Assembly (NCBI GenBank): GCA_046297495.1
Contig: JBKBIP010000064.1
Span: 1 to 11,796 of the forward strand
Origin: JBKBIP01 sp046297495
GTDB lineage: Bacteria; Planctomycetota; Planctomycetia; Gemmatales; Gemmataceae
Reading direction: 5' to 3'
DNA length: 11,796 bases
This document shows positions 1 through 5,915 of the stretch, one piece after another. The notes below the pieces were generated by a model, which had not been told where the DNA came from, made no database searches, and worked only from the letters and a program-made list of their open reading frames with translations. The position numbers and the translations under genes were made by a program. How positions within the stretch are numbered: the first letter of the stretch is position 1; the number at the start of each line of letters is the position of its first letter.

Positions 1-521
1 CCGTCTTCATCGAGATTCCCGAAGGCAGCAAGGTCAAGTACGAGCTGGACAAGGAGACGGGCTTGTTGCGCGTGGATCGCGTGCTCTATAGCGCCGTGCA
101 TTACCCTGCCAATTACGGCTTCGTGCCCCGCACCTACTGTCCAGACGGCGACCCCATCGACGCGCTGGTATTGTGTCAAATCCCCGTCTATCCCCAAGTG
201 CTGATGCGAGCCAGGGCCATCGGCGTCATGCGCATGTTCGATCAGGGGCGGGAGGATGACAAGCTCATCACCGTTCACGTCGATGACCCGGATTATGCCG
301 GCATTCATTCGATTGACGAGCTGCCGCCGCATCGCCTGCGCGAGCTGCAACGGTTCTTCATGGACTACAAGACGCTGGAGGGCAAGGAGGTGACCGTCAA
401 CAAACCCCAAGGACGGGACAGCGCTCTACAAGCCCTGTGTGACGCCATTGCGTCATACGCGAGCCAGCGCGACGCCCTCCGAGCTGATTACACGGCGAAT
501 CACCGACAGGGAATGGCTTGA
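1..521 (+). CDS. ppa: Inorganic pyrophosphatase, family I (5' end missing)
   Basis: Soluble cytoplasmic enzyme that hydrolyses pyrophosphate to two phosphates and so drives biosynthetic reactions forward. The reading frame is open from position 3 and already codes for conserved protein (VFIEIPEGSKVKYELDKETG), so the true start lies before the window and the TTG at 63 is not the start. About 172 codons are visible, close to the usual 175-180 residues, so only a few are missing. Family landmarks seen are the KVKYELD strand, YPANYGFVP, the metal-binding signature DGDPIDAL, the acidic EDDKL segment and a late YK pair (YKTLEGK). These match metal and phosphate ligands of E. coli PPase by family knowledge. 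It ends 34 nt from the convergent kinase gene. Identification is secure; only the N-terminus is unseen. Confidence 0.95.
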   Translation, partial: VFIEIPEGSKVKYELDKETGLLRVDRVLYSAVHYPANYGFVPRTYCPDGDPIDALVLCQIPVYPQVLMRARAIGVMRMFDQGREDDKLITVHVDDPDYAGIHSIDELPPHRLRELQRFFMDYKTLEGKEVTVNKPQGRDSALQALCDAIASYASQRDALRADYTANHRQGMA

Positions 522-555
522 CGGCTGGCCCCGCGAACATAAGGAGCGAGGCTTT

Positions 556-1512
556 CTAAATCCTCTCAATCTTCAGCTCATGCTCGCGCAGAAACGCCTC
601 GCATTCGGTTTTGGTGAACACGCCCGGCGTGGTGCCGATGGCGCGGACGCAGCTGGCCCCCAAGGCGCTGGCCACGCGGAGACAGTCTTCGGTCTCCATT
701 CCATGCAGCAGGCCGAAAATGTAACCCGCGTCGAAGGCGTCGCCGCCGCCGCTGCCGTCCACGTAGGGGACCGCATAGACGCCGGCACGGAGCCGGACGC
801 GGTCGTTGACCAACACCGCTCCTTCCCCGCCCAGCGTCACCACCGCCGTGCCCGCGCCGAGTTGATGAAACACTTCGGCTTGGCGCAGGGGGTCGCTTTC
901 GCCAATGATGAATTCCGCTTCGTGATGGTTGGGCAGGAAGACATCGACATGCGGCAGCAACGGTTCCAAGCGCGGGAGATAGTCCCCCGGTCCCGGCGTG
1001 GCCACATCCAGTACCGTTTGGACGCCGGCTTGACGGGCGGCGGCGAACACCCGCGCCAGCTCATCCGCTTGGACTCCCGGCATGATCAAGTAGCCGCCGA
1101 GATAGAGAATCTTGCTTCGCCGGACGGTTTCCAGGGGAATGTCCTCGGCTCGGAACGAAGCGTTGGCGCCGAAGGTGTGGATGAAGCGGCGATCCTGACC
1201 GGCGACGTTGACGATCATGGTCTGGCTGGTGTCCAGGTTCGGCGTGGTCCGCAAGTCGGTCACGTCCACGCCATGATCGCGCAGCAGGTCGGCCACGACG
1301 CGCCCGAAGATGTCATCCCCGACGCGCCCGCTCACCGCCGCCGATACATCCATCTTGCGCAGATCGACGGCCACGTTCGAGGCACAACCGCCAATCGTCA
1401 GCAACATCTGCTCGGCCATGACCAACTCCCCCGCCGCCGGCAGATGGTCAATCGGCGTACACACATGATCGGCCACGACAATGCCAGCGCAACAGACATC
1501 GACGGCTCTCAT
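556..1512 (-). CDS. PfkB-family (ribokinase-like) carbohydrate/nucleoside kinase
   Basis: Predicted cytoplasmic ATP-dependent kinase of 318 residues, a normal length for the family. Seen in the protein: an N-terminal sheet with GD-like substrate-loop residues; PfkB signature 1 around residues 41-70 (GGCASNVAVDL...GRVGDDIFG); the NxxE-type motif LPNHHEAE near 194-200, which family knowledge links to Mg/phosphate handling; and signature 2 at 252-263 (DGSGGGDAFDAG), where D258 is the expected catalytic base. The anion-hole sequence reads GGGD rather than the commoner GAGD. The ATG at 1512 has an AAAGGA ribosome binding site (1522-1527) nine bases upstream. It overlaps the stop of the permease gene as ATGA, so it is the second gene of a two-gene operon and probably translationally coupled. 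Substrate is not determinable from sequence: sugar, nucleoside and other small alcohols are all possible. Confidence 0.9.
   Translation of the reverse strand: MRAVDVCCAGIVVADHVCTPIDHLPAAGELVMAEQMLLTIGGCASNVAVDLRKMDVSAAVSGRVGDDIFGRVVADLLRDHGVDVTDLRTTPNLDTSQTMIVNVAGQDRRFIHTFGANASFRAEDIPLETVRRSKILYLGGYLIMPGVQADELARVFAAARQAGVQTVLDVATPGPGDYLPRLEPLLPHVDVFLPNHHEAEFIIGESDPLRQAEVFHQLGAGTAVVTLGGEGAVLVNDRVRLRAGVYAVPYVDGSGGGDAFDAGYIFGLLHGMETEDCLRVASALGASCVRAIGTTPGVFTKTECEAFLREHELKIERI
1509..1512 (-). promoter_or_regulatory. ATGA stop/start overlap, permease to kinase
   Basis: On the minus strand the permease TGA and the kinase ATG share the four bases ATGA. A purine-rich AAAGGA lies at 1522-1527 inside the permease gene. 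This is the classic arrangement for translational reinitiation and indicates that both proteins are made from one mRNA in a linked ratio. Confidence 0.8.
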
Positions 1513-3083
1513 GACGGCTCATCCTTTCCCGCGTGCGCGCCAGCCGAAACAGCGGGGGATTCAGCGGTTCGCGCTCCGGGGTCCGGGGGCGCGCTGTCGC
1601 GGTACCACAGCGCGTAGATCACCGCTCCCCCCACGACGAACGCCACCCCCGCCAGAGCTTCGGTGCGTTGTTCGACAAACATGTTGACCAGGACGAAGAG
1701 CGAAACCAGGATGAAAATGGCCGGCACCCAGGGATAACCGGGACAACGATAGGGGCGTTGCACATCCGGCCAACGCCAGCGAAAGATGTAGATGGACGCC
1801 ACCGCCAAGGTCTCGAAGGCGATGGCGCCGAACATGGCGAAATTGGTCAGGATGTTGAACAGCGACTTACCGTAGGGCACGTTGACATCGAGCGTCCAAG
1901 AGCCGAGCGGCAAAGTTGGCAACCGATAACGAATCAGGGCCGCAGCCGCCAGCACCAGAATCGATGCCCACCCTGCCATGACGAGAATGGCCAGGGCAGG
2001 GGTGTGATAACGGACGTGGACTGCGCCCAACACTTTGGGGGCCAAGTGATCTTCCCCCATCGCGTACAGCACGCGCGGGCCGATCAGGATGTTGCCGTTG
2101 AGGGCGCCAAAGACGGAAATCATCACTGCCGCCGACGCCACCGCCGCCCCGATGGGGCCAAGCAGCCGCTCGCTGAACACCGTGGCTACGGTGGTATCGG
2201 TCAATGTTTGCATTTCCTGCTGGGGAATGACCAGGAAATAGGCCAGATTGACGGCCAAGTACAAAACGATGACCACCAGGGTTCCTCCCAGCAGGGCCAG
2301 GGGCAAGTTGCGCTGCGGGTGTTTGACTTCCTCGGCCAAGGGAACGATGCTCATCCAGCCGTGATAGGACCAAAGGACGGCCAACAAAGCGGTGCCGAAG
2401 CCAGCCAAAACGAAACCGTGCAGGGACGGCCAGACGGGTTGCAAATACCGCGTGTGCGGCTGAGGAGTGTCGGCGTTGCCGGTCAGCCAGAGGGCCAAGC
2501 CGAACGGCAACAGGGCGATCCCCAACAGCGACGCCATCTTGACCACCGTGATGAACAACTGCAAGCCGCCCCCCCAGCGCACGCCACGCACGTTGACCGC
2601 TGCCAGCGTCAGGATCACTGTCACCGTCAAGCCGCGTTGCGCCCAGAAACTCAACGGTTCCGGCCCCAGATCGAGCGCGAGGGCGCGCTGAAAGTAGGAA
2701 TTGCGCAAGACATCATGCAGCGACTCGGTAAAGACCGTCGCCAAGGCCGCCAAGGCCGCGCCCCGAATGATCCAGAATTCCACCCAACCCCAGAGAAACC
2801 CCGCCAACCGGCCATAGCCTTCGCGGAGATAAACATAGTTGCCCCCCGCCTGGGGATAGAGAACCGCCACTTCCGCCAAGGCCAACGCCCCCAGAAAGGC
2901 CAACACGCCGCCGAGCACCCAAACGCCGGCGGCCAGTCCCGAATAGGGGAGTGCTTCGGCGATTTCCTGCGGTTTCTTGAAGATACCAGAGCCAATGATC
3001 GTACCCACCACGACCGCCATGGCCGTGAACGGTCCCAAGGCACGAATCAAGCGCGAAGGTGGAATAATCAGCGGTTGGTTCAT
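1509..3083 (-). CDS. APC-superfamily amino acid/polyamine-type permease
   Basis: Integral inner-membrane secondary transporter, 524 residues from the chosen start. The protein is dominated by hydrophobic spans, about twelve by eye. It opens with the family's first helix motif VVVGTIIGSGIFKKP (residues 25-38), where the unwound GSG segment binds the substrate backbone in known APC transporters. PQAGGNYVYLREGYG and a WSYHGWMSIVPLAEEVKHPQRNLP segment are further hallmarks of the APC (LAT/YfnA-like) group. The frame is open up to 3302, but the extra 73 residues are polar and unlike the family, so the ATG at 3083, directly before MNQPLIIPPSRL, is preferred; no strong ribosome binding site is visible there. 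The C-terminal tail is soluble, Pro/Ala-rich. It is the first gene of the operon with the PfkB kinase (4-nt ATGA overlap). Substrate is unassigned. Confidence 0.9.
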   Translation of the reverse strand: MNQPLIIPPSRLIRALGPFTAMAVVVGTIIGSGIFKKPQEIAEALPYSGLAAGVWVLGGVLAFLGALALAEVAVLYPQAGGNYVYLREGYGRLAGFLWGWVEFWIIRGAALAALATVFTESLHDVLRNSYFQRALALDLGPEPLSFWAQRGLTVTVILTLAAVNVRGVRWGGGLQLFITVVKMASLLGIALLPFGLALWLTGNADTPQPHTRYLQPVWPSLHGFVLAGFGTALLAVLWSYHGWMSIVPLAEEVKHPQRNLPLALLGGTLVVIVLYLAVNLAYFLVIPQQEMQTLTDTTVATVFSERLLGPIGAAVASAAVMISVFGALNGNILIGPRVLYAMGEDHLAPKVLGAVHVRYHTPALAILVMAGWASILVLAAAALIRYRLPTLPLGSWTLDVNVPYGKSLFNILTNFAMFGAIAFETLAVASIYIFRWRWPDVQRPYRCPGYPWVPAIFILVSLFVLVNMFVEQRTEALAGVAFVVGGAVIYALWYRDSAPPDPGARTAESPAVSAGAHAGKDEPS

Positions 3084-3126
3084 GGCGCTCAGTTTAGTGG
3101 CGTTCCACGTAAAACAGAAGGCAAAA

Positions 3127-3157
3127 ATCGATGCACCGCAAGGATTTATCGATGCAC
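3127..3157. repeat. Direct repeat ATCGATGCAC x2, possible operator
   Basis: The 10-mer ATCGATGCAC occurs at 3127-3136 and again at 3148-3157, exactly 21 bp apart start to start, which is two helical turns. The pair lies 44-74 bp upstream of the permease start codon, where a regulator binding on one face of the DNA could act. A role as operator is inference; no regulator gene is in the window. Confidence 0.4.
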
Positions 3158-3323
3158 TCTTGCTCTTCCCCATTTCGCGCCTGAACCGATCATTCCAGCC
3201 GTCGTGTCGAATAGGCGCAAATGGCCAACTTCTCCACCCCCGCTGCATATCTCCTAATCGTTGCAGACCGTCATCAATCGCCGGAAATCCGTGGAATTTC
3301 ACTTAGTTACGCTCATGCCCGCG

Positions 3324-3352
3324 TTGACAGGCGCGGCGGGGAAACGTATGCT
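3324..3352 (+). promoter_or_regulatory. Sigma70-type promoter for the hydrolase gene
   Basis: A perfect -35 box TTGACA (3324-3329) is followed after 17 bp by TATGCT (3347-3352), matching five of six bases of the -10 consensus. Transcription would begin near 3359 and give a leader of about 105 nt before the ATG at 3464. It is the only strong promoter seen ahead of the hydrolase and could also feed queC and queD by read-through. Confidence 0.6.
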
Positions 3353-3385
3353 TGCCCCGTACTGGAGGGGCGCTTTGGGGCAGTG

Positions 3386-3397
3386 CGTTAGCTAACG
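3386..3397. promoter_or_regulatory. 12-bp perfect palindrome, possible operator
   Basis: CGTTAGCTAACG is self-complementary over its full length. It lies about 30 bp downstream of the predicted transcription start of the hydrolase gene, a place where a repressor dimer could block transcription. Function is inference. Confidence 0.35.
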
Positions 3398-3463
3398 TAG
3401 TGGAGAACCCCACCAACCTCTGCCACCCCAACCAACGATACCATCGGACCCTTGGACACCGCC

Positions 3464-4186
3464 ATGCCGCGAACTGATTTTTCCTGGCAAACGATGCGAC
3501 CCGCTGAAGGGTTTTACACCTCCGAAGTCTGGACACCGAGCCGACAGCCGGTGCGGACGTTTCTGCCCACGGGCTATGAACCGAACTACGCCTACCCGCT
3601 GCTGGTCTTTTTCCACGGACACGGCGGCAGCGAGGAGCAAATCCTGCAACTGGCGCCGCGCTTGAGCCGGCGCAACTATGTCTGTATCGGGCTACGAGGA
3701 CCCCACGCCGTTTATCGCCACTTCGACGGCGAGACCGGCTACAGCTGGGGACCCGACTGCCAAGGGGATGCGTTGATCGAGGATTACGTGCTCCATGCCG
3801 TGCAGCAGACCCGCGCCACGTACCATATTCACTCCGAACGCATCTATCTGGCTGGCTTTTGCGAAGGGGCCTCCTTGGCCTACCGCTTGGCCTTGACGTA
3901 TCCCGAATACTTCGCCGGCATGATTTCCCTGAACGGCTGCATGCCGCGCGTTGGTGCTCCCTTGCTCCGCTTGCCGGAGGTGCGCCAGCTTCGGGTTCTC
4001 ATCGGTCATGGCATCGCCAACGCCACCGTGCCGCTGACCTTGGCCAAACAGGATTTCCGCCTGCTCTACACTGCCGGTCTCAATGTCGAGCTGCACACGT
4101 ACTTGACCACCCACCGCATCCACTCCGACATGCTCCGCGACATCGACCGTTGGATCATGCGGCAAATCGAGGATGGCGGCCAGTAG
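3464..4186 (+). CDS. Alpha/beta hydrolase, carboxylesterase/dienelactone hydrolase-like, with Cys nucleophile
   Basis: Predicted cytoplasmic alpha/beta-hydrolase of 240 residues from the ATG at 3464; an in-frame TTG at 3452 could add four residues. Neither start has a strong ribosome binding site. The fold is indicated by the oxyanion-hole motif FFHGHGGSEEQ (49-58), the nucleophile elbow LAGFCEGASLAY (129-140), the LIGHGIANATVP strand-loop (179-190) and a C-terminal TTHRIHSDML (215-224). In phospholipase/carboxylesterase relatives the elbow is GxSxG and the acid sits as D in HGxxDxxVP. Here the nucleophile position is Cys133 and the acid position is Asn186, with His217 as the likely base. A Cys nucleophile is known from dienelactone hydrolase, but there the acid is Asp. 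Substrate unknown. Downstream are a stem-loop and then queC; no functional link to queuosine chemistry is evident. Confidence 0.8.
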   Translation: MPRTDFSWQTMRPAEGFYTSEVWTPSRQPVRTFLPTGYEPNYAYPLLVFFHGHGGSEEQILQLAPRLSRRNYVCIGLRGPHAVYRHFDGETGYSWGPDCQGDALIEDYVLHAVQQTRATYHIHSERIYLAGFCEGASLAYRLALTYPEYFAGMISLNGCMPRVGAPLLRLPEVRQLRVLIGHGIANATVPLTLAKQDFRLLYTAGLNVELHTYLTTHRIHSDMLRDIDRWIMRQIEDGGQ

Positions 4187-4215
4187 TTTTATCACCTCAG
4201 CATTGGAAGCTCAGC

Positions 4216-4277
4216 CGAGCCGCGACCGTCAAGAAGCGGAACAAACCACTCCCGGACGGTTGCGGCTCGAAGTGTTT
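4216..4277 (+). terminator. Long stem-loop after the hydrolase gene, possible terminator or attenuator
   Basis: Arms at 4216-4230 (CGAGCCGCGACCGTC) and 4255-4269 (GACGGTTGCGGCTCG) pair over 15 positions; the only non-Watson-Crick pair would be G-U in RNA. The loop is 24 nt. A short TTTT run occurs at 4274-4277, five bases past the stem, so it is not a textbook intrinsic terminator. It sits between the hydrolase stop and queC and may limit read-through or stabilise mRNA. Confidence 0.45.
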
Positions 4278-4320
4278 TCCCGCCACAACCCCTTGCCCGT
4301 GTTTCCACGCCTCTCCTACA

Positions 4321-5049
4321 ATGCCGATGATGAATACCAACCACGAACCGTGTGATGGGTGGCCGGTCCCAGCGCCGCCAGAGTCCCATATCGCCGTGCT
4401 CATTAGTGGCGGCTTGGATAGCGCCGTCTTGCTGGCGGAGGCCCTGCGCCGGCATGTTCAGGTTTATCCGCTGTACGTGCGCACCGGCTTGTTTTGGGAA
4501 GCGGTGGAGACACGCTGGCTGCACCGCTATTTGCAGGCTATCGCCTGCGCGGCGCTACGCCCCTTGCAGGTGTTGCAGCTCCCCGTGACTGACTTGTACG
4601 GCCCACACTGGAGCTTGACCGGCCAAGAGGTGCCGGACGCCGACTCTCCCGATGAGGCAGTCTTTCTGCCGGGCCGCAACGTGCTGCTGCTGGCCAAGAC
4701 TCTGCTTTGGTGTCATCTACATGACGTGCCGGCCGTGGCAATGGCCCTGTTGTCGGCCAATCCTTTTCCCGACGCCACCCCGGCCTTCTTGCAAGCCTAT
4801 CAAGAGGCGGTCAACCAAGCTGTCGGCGGCCACGTGCGGGTCTTTCGCCCCTACGCGGGTTTGAACAAGACGCAAGTGGTGCGGCGCGGCCAACAGCTGC
4901 CGTTGGAATTGACGTTCTCCTGCATCCGTCCGCACGGCGAGCACCATTGCGGCCAATGTAACAAATGCGCCGAGCGCCGCCGGGCTTTCGCCGCCGCCGG
5001 CATCGCGGATGCCACCTTTTACGCCTCGGAGAAGCCATGTATCGCGTGA
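4321..5049 (+). CDS. queC: QueC-like 7-cyano-7-deazaguanine synthase family protein
   Basis: ATP-dependent PP-loop enzyme, 242 residues from ATG 4321; the frame is open further upstream but that part overlaps the hydrolase. In-frame ATGs at 4330 and 4327-4332 are alternatives, and no ribosome binding site decides. Canonical QueC converts 7-carboxy-7-deazaguanine plus ammonia to preQ0, a queuosine precursor. Seen: the PP-loop SGGLDS (29-34), the FLPGRN motif (115-120), and a C-terminal zinc site C201-x8-C210-x2-C213-x2-C216 followed by ERRRAF, the same spacing as QueC. The second conserved QueC motif, usually like FDYGQ, is replaced by LYVRTG (51-56), so this is a divergent branch and the exact reaction is less certain than the fold. 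It overlaps queD by 13 nt, which supports 7-deazaguanine chemistry. No queE or queF is in the window. Confidence 0.75.
   Translation: MPMMNTNHEPCDGWPVPAPPESHIAVLISGGLDSAVLLAEALRRHVQVYPLYVRTGLFWEAVETRWLHRYLQAIACAALRPLQVLQLPVTDLYGPHWSLTGQEVPDADSPDEAVFLPGRNVLLLAKTLLWCHLHDVPAVAMALLSANPFPDATPAFLQAYQEAVNQAVGGHVRVFRPYAGLNKTQVVRRGQQLPLELTFSCIRPHGEHHCGQCNKCAERRRAFAAAGIADATFYASEKPCIA
5028..5031 (+). promoter_or_regulatory. Ribosome binding site fixing the queD start
   Basis: GGAG lies five bases before the ATG at 5037, inside the last codons of queC. It supports 5037 over the longer open frame that starts at 4965, whose extra residues are Arg-rich and unlike the family. Confidence 0.65.
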
Positions 5050-5447
5050 CGCGCGAAATCACCTTCTGTTATGGTCATCGCTTGCTCAACTACGACGGTA
5101 AGTGCCGACACCTGCACGGCCACAATGGCCGAGCGATCATCACCCTGGAGGCGGACGAGTTGGACGAGTTGGGCATGGTGGTCGATTTCTCGCGCATCAA
5201 GCGCGTGGTGCAAGCCTGGATCGATGCGACCATGGATCATAAGATGTTGCTGCACAAGGACGATCCACTGCTCCCCTATCTCCGCCAGCAAGGGGAGCCG
5301 GTCCATGTCCTCGATGTCAATCCCACTGCCGAGAACATCGCCAAGCTGATCTTCGACTTCGCGGCCAGCGAGGGGTTCCCGGTGGTCGAGGTTCATCTGT
5401 GGGAGACCGAGAACTGCTTCGCCACCTATGCCCGCCCGCGGTGTTGA
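5037..5447 (+). CDS. queD: 6-carboxytetrahydropterin synthase-like protein (QueD/PTPS family)
   Basis: Cytoplasmic zinc enzyme of the 6-pyruvoyl-tetrahydropterin synthase superfamily; QueD turns dihydroneopterin triphosphate into 6-carboxytetrahydropterin, the first committed intermediate of 7-deazaguanine synthesis. Its 136 residues fit the family (about 120-140). Zinc ligands are apparent as H14 (FCYGHRL) and H27/H29 in KCRHLHGH. Cys23 in the same motif is at the catalytic cysteine position of QueD. A DH pair (67-68) and E123 in HLWETENC complete the expected active site, and PTAENIAKLIFDF is the typical late helix. The start overlaps queC by 13 nt, so the two are co-translated. PTPS relatives with pterin roles share this fold; the CxxxHxH pattern and the queC neighbour favour QueD. 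Confidence 0.85.
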   Translation: MYRVTREITFCYGHRLLNYDGKCRHLHGHNGRAIITLEADELDELGMVVDFSRIKRVVQAWIDATMDHKMLLHKDDPLLPYLRQQGEPVHVLDVNPTAENIAKLIFDFAASEGFPVVEVHLWETENCFATYARPRC

Positions 5448-5458
5448 GTCTTTTTTCT

Positions 5459-5477
5459 TGGGAGAATTTCCCACTTT
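5459..5477 (+). terminator. Weak hairpin after queD
   Basis: TGGGA (5459-5463) and TCCCA (5469-5473) form a 5-bp stem with a 5-nt loop, followed by CTTTT. It starts 11 nt after the queD stop codon and could be a weak terminator, though the stem is short. Confidence 0.25.
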
Positions 5478-5483
5478 TCCCGC

Positions 5484-5513
5484 TTGACAATATGCCGATA
5501 ATCAACGTATGAT
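5484..5513 (+). promoter_or_regulatory. Strong sigma70-type promoter in the gene-poor region
   Basis: TTGACA (5484-5489) is a perfect -35 box and TATGAT (5508-5513) matches five of six bases of -10, with an 18-bp spacer. Transcription would begin near 5520 and run rightward into a stretch without a convincing protein gene; the next gene to the right is on the opposite strand. Confidence 0.55.
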
Positions 5514-5519
5514 ATTCCT

Positions 5520-5854
5520 CGTTATTACAGAGTGAAAAATCCCTATCTGGAATTGAATCATTTTCTGAACTTAGATCGTCTAACAACTTGTCGGAAACGT
5601 GAAAGTTCATAGAAGAACTAAAGACATCGCCTGATGCCCGTTTTGGATCGCGCCCCATTCCCGTCTTGGCCGGGCGAAGTGGAATTAACCACATATCCTA
5701 TCAGGGAGAATAAAGCTCCATGGCGCGTGTGATGTGTCATGATCGAGATGAATAATGCCGACAGGCGTTAATGATCGCATGTCGAAACCGAACCTTCCGG
5801 AAGTGCTGTGAGGTTCCGAGCCCCCCTGGAACAGACAGGCTTCCGGAATTTTTT
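5520..5854 (+). ncRNA. Candidate small non-coding RNA
   Basis: A near-consensus promoter (5484-5513) and a long stem followed by six T (5795-5854) bracket about 335 nt with no convincing coding frame. This is the layout of an independent small RNA gene. I could not match it to RNase P RNA, tmRNA, SRP RNA or 6S RNA by their usual sequence landmarks. A leader-encoded short peptide is an alternative: AGGGAG at 5703-5708 precedes ATG 5720, which opens an 11-codon frame. The existence of the transcript is inference. Confidence 0.3.
5795..5854 (+). terminator. Intrinsic terminator with long imperfect stem
   Basis: Outer arms TTCCGGAAG (5795-5803) and CTTCCGGAA (5840-5848) pair perfectly over 9 bp. 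Inner blocks CTGT with ACAG and GTTCC (5813-5817) with GGAAC extend the stem through small bulges. The outer stem is followed directly by TTTTTT (5849-5854). The opposite strand lacks a T-run, so it works rightward. Confidence 0.65.
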
Positions 5855-5915
5855 ATGCGCGGATGAATTTGTCGTTAATATGTCACAGCATGTGGATCAC
5901 TCGACGAGAAAAGTG

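Larger units (their letters stand above)
3084..3463. other. Divergent intergenic control region
   Basis: These 380 bases separate the leftward permease-kinase operon from the rightward hydrolase gene. I see no credible protein gene in it. It holds a 10-bp direct repeat on the permease side (3127-3157), a strong rightward sigma70-type promoter (3324-3352) and a 12-bp palindrome (3386-3397), each listed separately. No clear leftward promoter with both boxes was found. Confidence 0.6.
5448..5915. other. Gene-poor, AT-richer intergenic region
   Basis: These 468 bases separate queD from the convergent aminopeptidase gene. By eye the first 300 are clearly richer in A/T than the neighbours. Only very short frames exist on the plus strand (for example 5634-5732, 32 codons; 5771-5866) and none has a recognisable product or good ribosome binding site. 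A minus-strand open frame across 5694-5317 runs into queD out of frame and looks like chance. The region holds a weak hairpin just after queD, a strong promoter and a strong terminator. Confidence 0.6.

Noticed and set aside
1533..3257. Long plus-strand open frame (574 codons) opposite the permease, and a similar one at 439-1617 opposite the kinase
   Set aside because: Translations are rich in Gln, Arg, His and Gly with no membrane or domain pattern, and they mirror well-recognised genes on the other strand. They are GC-rich antisense frames.
3084..3302. N-terminal extension of the permease to 3302
   Set aside because: The 73 extra residues are polar and unlike the family, and would erase the divergent control region; the family's first helix starts right after the ATG at 3083.
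3859..4320. Upstream extension of the queC frame into the hydrolase gene
   Set aside because: The added residues are out-of-frame translation of the hydrolase and carry no QueC similarity.
5317..5694. Minus-strand frame of 125 codons in the gene-poor region
   Set aside because: Its second half is antisense to queD, the first half has no known motif, and it has no ribosome binding site. Kept only as a possibility for a decayed fragment.
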